DNA of 5,086 nucleotides, taken from positions 1 through 5,086 of the forward strand of contig JAUVDU010000165.1 in the NCBI GenBank assembly GCA_030595135.1. The letters are read 5' to 3'. Source of the DNA: Deltaproteobacteria bacterium. GTDB taxonomy: Bacteria > Desulfobacterota > Anaeroferrophillalia > Anaeroferrophillales > Tharpellaceae. A program made the position numbers and the translations under genes. The notes beneath the pieces are model-generated. The model was not told where the DNA came from, did not search any database, and was given only the letters and a program-made list of their open reading frames with translations. Shown in pieces: positions 1 to 5,086 of this stretch (positions are counted from its first letter, which is position 1; each line of letters opens with the position of its first letter).

Positions 1-12
1 AAAGATTAGTAT

Positions 13-41
13 TTGACAATGAGCTATTTTTTAATTACTAT
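13..41 (+). promoter_or_regulatory. Predicted sigma70-type promoter for the three-gene unit
   Basis: A perfect -35 hexamer TTGACA lies at 13-18. After a 17-base spacer comes TACTAT at 36-41, which matches the TATAAT -10 consensus at four of six positions. The spacer is AT-rich with a run of six T. Transcription would start near 47-49, giving a leader of about 50 bases before the first gene. What is seen is the sequence match and spacing; promoter activity is inferred. Because the left edge is only 12 bases away, it cannot be told whether this is the start of the operon or an internal promoter of a longer locus. Confidence 0.6.
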
Positions 42-96
42 TTGATAGGATGAGACGAAATACGAACTACTGAACACCCTTACCACTCGTACTGGA

Positions 97-756
97 ATGG
101 AGATGAGATTGCAAACACCTACTACACCCTACACCAAAGCGAAAATTGCTGGAATATTGGCTGAAACCGGGAGGATCTTCGCATCCATTCAGGCCACTCT
201 CAAAGGGATTAACAATCCGGCAATCGTCATTTCCAGCTCCGCTGTAAAAGAGGGTAAAAGCATCTTTGCCGCCGGACTTGGAATTGTTGCGGCCCGCAAC
301 CTTAAAGGTAAAGTATTGCTTATTGACTGTCACTGGCATGCGCCGAATCTCCATACATTTTTTGACCTCAAAACAAATTTCAACCTTACAGAAAGTATGG
401 CCAACGACAGCCTCCACGAACAAGTAATGACGACTCCGTACAACAACCTTGAATTATTACCGGCACCCATCCAGCAAAAAAAACTGGGAACCACTAATGA
501 TGCCCTTGAAATCATTCGTCACCTACGCAACGATTACGCCCTGACCATCGTTGACAGTGCCGCCATACTTTCAGCCAACCGCAATATGATCGACCCGATC
601 TCCCTGGCCACAGAAACAGATGGATTGGCTCTTACCGTCATGGCCAACAAAACTCCCCGGCAGATGGTCAAAAAAGCCCAAACTATGCTTGAAGTTTCAG
701 GGGCTCGCATTCTAGGCTTGATCGTCAATCAATATTGTAATCCAATGGCAACTTAA
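97..756 (+). CDS. BY-kinase-like (CpsD/CapB family) P-loop ATPase, degenerate, probably a regulator of polysaccharide export
   Basis: This 219-residue protein has the fold signature of the ATPase domain of bacterial tyrosine kinases that control capsule and exopolysaccharide synthesis with a Wzz-type membrane partner. In order, it has an N-terminal helix with ETGRIF (23-28), a P-loop SAVKEGKS (48-55; K54, S55), a Walker A' strand VLLIDCHWHAP (73-83), a Walker B strand LTIVDSA (149-155; D153), and the family C-terminal stretch DGLALTVMANKTPRQ (175-189) through SGARILGLIVNQ (201-212). Several key positions differ from active kinases. The usual D-x-D-x-R of Walker A' is D77-C-H79-W-H81, the E-x2-R-x2-R oligomerisation motif is E23-x2-R26-x2-A29, and the usual Pro-Gly of the P-loop is V50-K51. 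There is no C-terminal tyrosine cluster; only Y213 lies near the end. ATP binding is plausible, but tyrosine autophosphorylation is doubtful. The start is uncertain: ATG 97 has no spaced ribosome site, ATG 103 has GGA six bases upstream, and TTG 109 has GGAG six bases upstream. It is cytoplasmic and followed by its likely membrane partner. A MinD/ParA-type ATPase is the less likely alternative. Confidence 0.85.
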   Translation: MEMRLQTPTTPYTKAKIAGILAETGRIFASIQATLKGINNPAIVISSSAVKEGKSIFAAGLGIVAARNLKGKVLLIDCHWHAPNLHTFFDLKTNFNLTESMANDSLHEQVMTTPYNNLELLPAPIQQKKLGTTNDALEIIRHLRNDYALTIVDSAAILSANRNMIDPISLATETDGLALTVMANKTPRQMVKKAQTMLEVSGARILGLIVNQYCNPMAT

Positions 757-787
757 ATCTTAAAATTGTAATCATATATAGACCCAA

Positions 788-800
788 CCTCTATGAGAGG
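788..800 (+). promoter_or_regulatory. Small hairpin that includes the ribosome binding site of the Wzz-like gene
   Basis: CCTCT (788-792) and AGAGG (796-800) are a perfect inverted repeat around a three-base loop ATG (793-795). The right arm is the Shine-Dalgarno sequence of the next gene, ending eight bases before its ATG at 809. If the stem forms, the whole ribosome site is paired. The complementarity and spacing are seen directly. A role in lowering or coupling translation to the upstream gene is inferred, and five base pairs with a tight loop is only modestly stable. Confidence 0.45.
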
Positions 801-808
801 AAAAGCTT

Positions 809-1594
809 ATGCTCTTCAATTTACGACGTTATATCTATGCTCTTACACAACGTTCGCTCTGGTTGATTCTCGCTCTGATTCCTTTGGCAACCTATTTGCT
901 TATTACTGGTATTAAAGCTGATCGTTTTACGTTGAGCCGCTCTCTGCAGGTCAGCCCTGACTATCCGGTTGCCGTCACCACCAGTCCGGTAGATACAATC
1001 TCCCTGAACAGTCTGGTAACGACGCCCAACTACTTTTTTACCGACCGTTTGGCTTTAGCCAGCTGGAAGCGTTTTGCTGAAACCGATCCCGGCCTGGTAA
1101 CATATAACTTTAAAGATAAAAACACCATGCTGGCGGCAATTGAATCGCTCTCACTGGTTCTCGACAAGAATGAGCAATTGCAACTCGGTTACTACGGCCC
1201 GGATACCGAACTTGGAATCCAGCTGATCAATTTTTATATGAATCGCCTTTTGAGTCGCCTGCGAGCCGGTTATCACCGACAGTCGGCAACCATTCTGAAG
1301 GCAAAAAATTACGCTCTACCGATAGAGCTGCAACTTGACAAAACTAAACTGAAACAAACCGAACACCATGCTTGGTGGCGAAGCGAAAGACTGGAACCGG
1401 CAACAATTATCACCCTGCTACCCTTTGTTTTCGCTCTAATAATCATCGGTTTTCGGGAATTTTTAGATCCATCATTTAAATCGGGCCGTCAAGCAGCTCG
1501 TTATCTTAATCTGCCGATACTTGGTTTTATCCCCTCTCTGGATCCCATCATCAACAACCTTCAAGAGGGGAGCAGCAAGGCCGTCAGCCCCTAG
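809..1594 (+). CDS. Short Wzz/polysaccharide co-polymerase-like inner-membrane protein
   Basis: This 261-residue protein has the Wzz/PCP topology: a short basic cytoplasmic N-terminus (residues 1-16), a first membrane helix (about 17-34, LWLILALIPLATYLLITG), a periplasmic region (about 35-197) and a second membrane helix (about 198-214, ATIITLLPFVFALIIIG). A cytoplasmic tail follows, with REFLD (216-220) and RYLNLPILGFIPSL (231-244). That tail matches the end of chain-length determinant proteins that pair with BY-kinases, usually of the form EFLD...LGLPVLGxIP. Family members oligomerise in the inner membrane and set polysaccharide chain length, and their tails contact the kinase. The periplasmic part, about 163 residues, is short for the family, where whole proteins are usually 300 residues or more. 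The N-terminal half of that region, with YPVAVTTSP and a predicted helical part near 130-165, is not otherwise recognisable. The start is supported by GAGAGG at 795-800. It sits 52 bases after the kinase-like gene, an order (kinase then Wzz) opposite to many loci. The role is inferred from topology and tail; the polymer is unknown. Confidence 0.78.
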   Translation: MLFNLRRYIYALTQRSLWLILALIPLATYLLITGIKADRFTLSRSLQVSPDYPVAVTTSPVDTISLNSLVTTPNYFFTDRLALASWKRFAETDPGLVTYNFKDKNTMLAAIESLSLVLDKNEQLQLGYYGPDTELGIQLINFYMNRLLSRLRAGYHRQSATILKAKNYALPIELQLDKTKLKQTEHHAWWRSERLEPATIITLLPFVFALIIIGFREFLDPSFKSGRQAARYLNLPILGFIPSLDPIINNLQEGSSKAVSP

Positions 1595-1598
1595 GAGG
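1593..1598 (+). promoter_or_regulatory. Strong ribosome binding site of the secreted-protein gene, overlapping the upstream stop codon
   Basis: AGGAGG at 1593-1598, within TAGGAGGTAA, is close to the ideal Shine-Dalgarno, nine bases before the ATG at 1608. Its first two bases are the last two of the TAG stop of the Wzz-like gene. This fixes the start of the third gene and suggests translational coupling. It is clearly stronger than the sites of the two upstream genes, consistent with the secreted protein being made in excess of the membrane pair (inference). Confidence 0.85.
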
Positions 1599-1607
1599 TA
1601 AAAAGAG

Positions 1608-1703
1608 ATGAAAAAAAGAGATAAACATAAACTTACCCGGTTGATTTTTCTGTTGGTCGCGGCCTTTGCATTGACCCTATTTTCGACAAATTCCACAAGT
1701 GCC
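1608..1703 (+). other. Sec signal peptide coding segment
   Basis: This segment encodes residues 1-32 of the secreted repeat protein. Positive charges lie at residues 2-4, 6, 8 and 11, then a hydrophobic stretch LIFLLVAAFALTLF (12-25), then a polar region ending in S-T-S-A. Cleavage after A32 fits the A-x-A-like rule only loosely (T30, A32); cleavage after A36 (S-N-A) is the alternative. No twin arginine or lipobox is present, so export by Sec and signal peptidase I is expected. Confidence 0.8.
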
Positions 1704-3224
1704 AACAGCAACGCACAAGTTCAAACCGACGGCCTCTCCGACACTGCTGGAGCAACCAGCGGAGCCACAATTTTGGTTGACCAAAAAATCATTGGAGCCG
1801 AACCAACAGCAACCGCTAACGTTACTATGGAGTGGGATCCCAACCAGGAAGATTCGGTAACCGGCTATCTCCTCTACTACGGAAATGCCAGCGGTAAATA
1901 CCTTCCGCCGATTGATGTTGGCCTTATGACCACCCACACGATTCATGATTTGAGCACAAAACAAAAATGGTTTTTTGCCGTCAAGGCTTATGACGCTGAT
2001 GGCAACCAAAGTGACTACTCTAATGAAGTAACTAAAGAGCAGCTCATTGATACCAGTGTAACCGCTTCATCCGCCATGTCATTTACCCACAACCCCCTTG
2101 CACTTAACCAGGATTTCGGTGACGAGAGTAATTCTTCATCAAGAACCAACCCCCAACCTGAAAATATCCAAGAAAATTCCGGAGCCGGAAAAATTGTTGC
2201 CGGCACCGGCCCCTGGCCAAGCAATGGCGGCTGGATCAAGACCCTCACCGACGATTACTTCCACGACCACTGGAGCCGGTCAGGTTGGCCATACTACAAC
2301 AATCTCAGTGGTGAATCAAGAGTCGCCAGAGGAGATATCGACGGCGATGGCAAGGATGAAATCATTATTGGCATGGGTCCTGTAAGCGGCGATCAAATTG
2401 CGCCTTCTGGACATTTTCAGGTTCTTGATGACAACTATCGGCACCTCTTTTGGGGTCAGGTCAAATGGTGGGGCTACAATGAAGAAAATGGAGAAACTTG
2501 GCCCGCATGTGGGGATCTTGATGGGGATGGTAAAGATGAAATCCTGATCGGCCTGGGCAAAGGGGGTATGGGTATTATTGAGGTTTTTACAGTAAGCAAC
2601 AACCAACTTAATCATTTCTCATGGATATCCTCAAGCTGGGATGAATATAATTCGGCCCAGGGTGAAGTCCGCCCGACCAGCGGGGATCTTGACGGTGACG
2701 GTAAGGATGATATTATCGTCGGTTTTGGCCCGATAGCGGACAACCCCGAAATCCCCGGCGGCACTTATGAAATCATCTCCGGCGACGGCATGCACATGGC
2801 TTGGGGAGAAGTCGGTTGGAATGATTACAACCAACTCAACGGCGAAAGTCGTCCGGTAATCGGCGACCTTAACGGCGACGGTACCAACGAAATCATCATC
2901 GGCTTGGGCGCTGGGGCCAATGGAGCTTTTGAAATCCAGAAATACAATGACGGAAATCCCACCAATCAAGCTTGGCTGGAGACCCCCTGGTGGCAGGAAT
3001 ACAACGAAACATCGGGTGAAACTCGTCCCGCCGTCGGCAACCTTGACGGTGATGAGGCCGATGAACTGGTTATTGCTTTAGGCCCGGGAGGTGGCGGCTG
3101 GATCCATCTCTTTGATGATCAGGAAAGCGGTTACAACCATTACATCAGCCTGCAACTCTGGCCCGAAGAGTACAATCTCAACAATGGTGCAAGCTGGGTA
3201 ACTATTCAGGAAGGAACAGAGTAA
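1608..3224 (+). CDS. Secreted fibronectin type III plus FG-GAP/VCBS-type repeat protein (predicted beta-propeller)
   Basis: This 538-residue protein opens with a Sec signal peptide: basic KKRDKHKLTR, a hydrophobic core at 12-25, and likely cleavage after TSA at residue 32. There is no lipobox cysteine. Residues about 70-142 form a fibronectin type III domain (VTMEWDPN, VTGYLLYYG, FFAVKAYDADGNQSDYSNEV). A Ser/Asn/Pro-rich linker (143-192) leads to a repeat region (about 195-534) with five acidic loops, DIDGDGKDE, DLDGDGKDE, DLDGDGKDD, DLNGDGTNE and NLDGDEADE, starting at 243, 303, 360, 420 and 478. Each is followed by a strand like IIIGLGPG, as in FG-GAP/VCBS calcium-binding repeats of propeller proteins. 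There is no C-terminal membrane helix, LPXTG or PEP-CTERM signal, so release into the periplasm or outside is likely. Its only cysteine is C301. It is the last gene of the unit, ends with tandem in-frame stops (TAATAA), and faces mnmG. Cell-surface adhesion or binding of the exported polymer is a reasonable guess, but the ligand is unknown. No catalytic motif was recognised. Confidence 0.88.
   Translation: MKKRDKHKLTRLIFLLVAAFALTLFSTNSTSANSNAQVQTDGLSDTAGATSGATILVDQKIIGAEPTATANVTMEWDPNQEDSVTGYLLYYGNASGKYLPPIDVGLMTTHTIHDLSTKQKWFFAVKAYDADGNQSDYSNEVTKEQLIDTSVTASSAMSFTHNPLALNQDFGDESNSSSRTNPQPENIQENSGAGKIVAGTGPWPSNGGWIKTLTDDYFHDHWSRSGWPYYNNLSGESRVARGDIDGDGKDEIIIGMGPVSGDQIAPSGHFQVLDDNYRHLFWGQVKWWGYNEENGETWPACGDLDGDGKDEILIGLGKGGMGIIEVFTVSNNQLNHFSWISSSWDEYNSAQGEVRPTSGDLDGDGKDDIIVGFGPIADNPEIPGGTYEIISGDGMHMAWGEVGWNDYNQLNGESRPVIGDLNGDGTNEIIIGLGAGANGAFEIQKYNDGNPTNQAWLETPWWQEYNETSGETRPAVGNLDGDEADELVIALGPGGGGWIHLFDDQESGYNHYISLQLWPEEYNLNNGASWVTIQEGTE
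1815..2033 (+). other. Fibronectin type III domain segment
   Basis: This segment encodes residues about 70-142. The family landmarks are present: an early strand with the conserved Trp (W76 in MEWDPN), the central Tyr-rich strand GYLLYYG (86-92), a leucine before the E-F region (L115), and the F-strand pattern WFFAVKAYDADGN (121-133) ending in SDYSNEV. Such domains in bacterial secreted proteins act as spacers or bind polymers; no specific ligand can be read from it. Confidence 0.82.
2190..3209 (+). repeat. Six tandem protein repeats of 57-60 residues (FG-GAP/VCBS-like)
   Basis: Six units begin with a strand of the form KIVAGTGP (residue 195), EIIIGMGP (251), EILIGLGK (311), DIIVGFGP (368), EIIIGLGA (428) and ELVIALGP (486). 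Each then has an aromatic segment and a YN-x3-G motif (Y at 230, 290, 347, 407, 465 and 522), with GE in units 1-5. Units 1-5 end in an acidic calcium-type loop spaced 57-60 residues apart. The sixth ends the protein and has no loop, while the first begins without one ahead of it. The units differ at many synonymous DNA positions, so these are old repeats kept by selection and not a recent expansion. Confidence 0.9.
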
Positions 3225-3231
3225 TAACAGG
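3225..3231. other. Seven-base gap between convergent genes, no terminator seen
   Basis: The stop of the secreted-protein gene (3222-3224, followed by a second in-frame TAA) and the stop of mnmG (3232-3234 on the opposite strand) are only seven bases apart. No GC-rich stem with a T-run is visible here or in the flanking gene ends on either strand. The two transcripts therefore probably overlap at their 3' ends, or stop by Rho-dependent means (inference). Confidence 0.6.
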
Positions 3232-5086
3232 TCAGCCCTTTTTCCACCTCTTCTTGAGATAAATCATCAAGATCGAAATCGCGGCCGGAGTTACACCGGC
3301 CAACCGGGACGCCTGGCCCAGAGAGAGAGGCCGGATATCTTGTAGGATATGAGACATTTCGATGGTTAATCCCGGGATATCACGATAATCGAAATCAGCC
3401 GGAATTTTCATCTTCTCCAGATGTTTAAACTTCTCCACGGCCTGCATCTGACGCTTGATATAACCTTCATATTTAATCTGAATTTCAGTTTGCCGCCGAG
3501 CCGGCGGCCCCAGCCGGTTCCCGAGATCAGCCACATCTCTGGAACACTCCTCCAGATCAGCCCAGCGCACCTGCGGCCTTTTGAGCAGTTCAGCCGCCAT
3601 GACACTCTGTTTCAAGGGCGGGGTCGCAAGACGCTCAAGGGTGGCTTTTGCCGCCTCCGGCTTGATCCTGATGGCATTAAGCCTGCGTTTGCCCTCCTCA
3701 GTTCGAGCTTTTTTCTCAACCGCCATTTCAAGTTGCAATTTGTCCACCAATCCCAACTCAAAAGCCCGCTCGGTTAATCTAAGGTCGGCATTATCCTCGC
3801 GCAAAAGAAGACGGTACTCGGCCCGGGAAGTAAACATACGATAGGGTTCTTTAGTGCCGCGACTAATCAGATCATCAATCATCACGGCGGCATAGGCTTG
3901 CGAACGATCCAAAAGGAAAGGTTCCAGCTTTTTCACTTTACAAGCCGCATTGATCCCGGCAATAATTCCTTGAGCCGCCGCCTCCTCATAACCGGAAGTT
4001 CCGTTAATCTGGCCGGCAAGGTAGAGACCTTCAATCATTTTTGTCTCTAAAGTCGCTTTCAGCTGGGTGGGCTCAATAAAATCGTATTCAATCGCATAAG
4101 CCGGACGCATAACTACGGCATCCTCTAAACCCGGCACCGTATGAAAAAGTTCCTGCTGGACTTCGACCGGCAGACAGTTACCCAAACCCTTGACGTAAAT
4201 CTCTTCGCTCTCATAACCTTCCGGTTCCAGCGTCACCTGATGACTCTCATGATGAGGAAATTTGACAATTTTATCCTCAAGCGAAGGACAATAACGGGCA
4301 CTGACTCCCGTAATCGTACCATTATAAAGAGGCGAAAGGTGCAGACTATCCCGCATCAAGGTATGAGTTTTGGCCGTTGTTCGCGTCATGAAACAGGGCA
4401 ATTGCCGCTGTTTTACAGACTCAGTCAAAACTGAAAAAGGGCGAGGCTCGGGATCACCATCCTGGCGCTCAAGTTGACTGAAATCGATTGAGCGGCGTAA
4501 CATCCGAGGCGGGGTTCCGGTCTTCATCCGACCTAATTTAAAGCCCAGATTTTTAAGATCTTGAGCTAACGCCTGGGCCGCAAACTCACCGGTTCGGCCG
4601 GCCGCCTGACGAAAAGAACCGATATGGATAAGACCGTTAAGGAAGGTACCGGTTGTCACAATTACAGTTTTGGCCCGATGTTGAAAACCGGTTTCATCGA
4701 TCACTCCGGTAACTCTGCCATTTTCAATGAACAAGCGCTCAATCATCGCCTGGCGCACCTCAATCCCAGGCTGATTTTCAAGCCAGTGTTTCATGGCCCG
4801 ATGATAGAGCAATTTGTCACACTGCACCCGGCTACCTTGAACCGCTGGCCCTTTTGAGGTATTTAAAATCCGAAACTGAATCCCGCAGCCATCGGTAACC
4901 CGAGCCATGGCCCCGCCCAAAGCATCAATCTCTTTGACCAGATGACCTTTGGCCAGTCCACCAATTGCAGGATTGCAAGACATCTGAGCAACCGTATCAA
5001 GATTGAGACAAAATACAAGAACCTGAAGCCCCATCCGCGCCGCCGCCAAAGCGGCCTCACAACCGGCATGGCCCGCCCCGATAACA
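3232..5086 (-). CDS. mnmG: tRNA uridine-5-carboxymethylaminomethyl modification enzyme MnmG (GidA), N-terminus cut by the window edge
   Basis: MnmG works with the GTPase MnmE, using FAD, NADH and methylenetetrahydrofolate, to install the cmnm5 group on wobble uridine 34 of certain tRNAs in the cytoplasm. The frame stays open to the right edge; 617 residues are visible. The first visible residues [12 protein letters not shown] are the FAD-binding G-x-G-x-x-G motif, so the TTG at 5049-5047 is an internal leucine codon. Alignment to E. coli MnmG (629 residues, from memory) puts the first visible residue near position 11. The two conserved cysteines are present in MSCNPAIGG (visible residue 37, E. 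coli C47) and RYCPSLEDK (visible residue 266, E. coli C277). Other family blocks are [52 protein letters not shown], and the C-terminal MnmE-binding helical domain ending [18 protein letters not shown]. The gene looks intact and functional. The usual downstream neighbour rsmG (gidB) is absent; the next gene is convergent. Upstream context lies outside the window. Confidence 0.98.
   Translation of the reverse strand, partial: VIGAGHAGCEAALAAARMGLQVLVFCLNLDTVAQMSCNPAIGGLAKGHLVKEIDALGGAMARVTDGCGIQFRILNTSKGPAVQGSRVQCDKLLYHRAMKHWLENQPGIEVRQAMIERLFIENGRVTGVIDETGFQHRAKTVIVTTGTFLNGLIHIGSFRQAAGRTGEFAAQALAQDLKNLGFKLGRMKTGTPPRMLRRSIDFSQLERQDGDPEPRPFSVLTESVKQRQLPCFMTRTTAKTHTLMRDSLHLSPLYNGTITGVSARYCPSLEDKIVKFPHHESHQVTLEPEGYESEEIYVKGLGNCLPVEVQQELFHTVPGLEDAVVMRPAYAIEYDFIEPTQLKATLETKMIEGLYLAGQINGTSGYEEAAAQGIIAGINAACKVKKLEPFLLDRSQAYAAVMIDDLISRGTKEPYRMFTSRAEYRLLLREDNADLRLTERAFELGLVDKLQLEMAVEKKARTEEGKRRLNAIRIKPEAAKATLERLATPPLKQSVMAAELLKRPQVRWADLEECSRDVADLGNRLGPPARRQTEIQIKYEGYIKRQMQAVEKFKHLEKMKIPADFDYRDIPGLTIEMSHILQDIRPLSLGQASRLAGVTPAAISILMIYLKKRWKKG

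Noticed and set aside
50..73. Seven-codon leader reading frame (MRRNTNY) just after the predicted transcription start
   Set aside because: It has no spaced ribosome site and no regulatory codon pattern. Such short frames are common by chance.
49..96. Possible N-terminal extension of the kinase-like gene
   Set aside because: The frame is open back to a stop at 46-48 but contains no ATG, GTG or TTG start before 97.
752..780. Possible promoter before the Wzz-like gene (TATATA at 775-780)
   Set aside because: The hexamer at the right distance upstream (CTTAAA) is a poor -35, and the short gap fits read-through from the upstream gene.
1677..2969. Antisense reading frames across the secreted-protein gene
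   Set aside because: They mirror the codon bias of the sense repeats, have no ribosome sites, and their products resemble no family I recognise.
3150..3224. C-terminal sorting signal (PEP-CTERM, LPXTG or membrane anchor) on the secreted protein
   Set aside because: The end is polar, follows the repeat pattern and has no hydrophobic helix or sorting motif.
3283..3301. Perfect inverted repeat GGCCGG-7-CCGGCC as a possible terminator for the convergent genes
   Set aside because: It lies inside mnmG, over the conserved AGVTPAA codons, and neither strand has a T-run after it. Most likely it comes from codon composition.
5047..5049. TTG as the start of mnmG
   Set aside because: The frame continues upstream to the edge and encodes the FAD-binding VIGAGHAG motif, so this is an internal leucine and the gene is cut by the window.

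Overview
The window holds four protein genes. Three lie on the + strand and look like one transcription unit (about 13-3224): a degenerate relative of bacterial tyrosine kinases (BY-kinases), a short two-TM-helix Wzz-like polysaccharide co-polymerase, and a secreted protein with a fibronectin type III domain followed by FG-GAP/VCBS-type calcium-loop repeats. The fourth, on the - strand (3232-5086), is mnmG (gidA), the FAD-dependent tRNA wobble-uridine modification enzyme. It is almost complete; about ten N-terminal residues lie beyond the right edge.

The Sec-type signal peptide, the Wzz-like inner-membrane protein and the MnmG sequence suggest a Gram-negative bacterium. The wording of MnmG ([38 protein letters not shown]) and the BY-kinase/Wzz pairing recall Desulfobacterota (Deltaproteobacteria), but this is an impression from memory and no search was run. 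Base composition looks intermediate, with an AT-rich stretch over the first 50 bases.

Layout: 1-96 carries a good sigma70-type promoter and a short leader. 97-756 encodes the kinase-like ATPase. 757-808 is a gap with a small hairpin covering the next ribosome binding site. 809-1594 encodes the Wzz-like protein. Its stop codon overlaps a near-perfect Shine-Dalgarno for the secreted protein at 1608-3224. Seven bases later comes the end of the convergent mnmG. No RNA gene, mobile element, CRISPR array or clear terminator is visible, and no gene-free stretch exceeds 100 bases.

Inferred cooperation: the kinase-like protein and the Wzz-like protein would form an inner-membrane pair of the kind that controls polysaccharide polymerisation and export. 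The third gene would supply a secreted, possibly polymer-binding beta-propeller protein. No glycosyltransferase, flippase, polymerase or outer-membrane channel lies in the window, so the link to a polysaccharide is family-based. The most interesting points are the lost key residues in the kinase-like protein, the unusually short Wzz periplasmic domain, and the six-unit Trp/Tyr-rich repeat domain of the secreted protein, whose first and last units look like two halves that close a ring.
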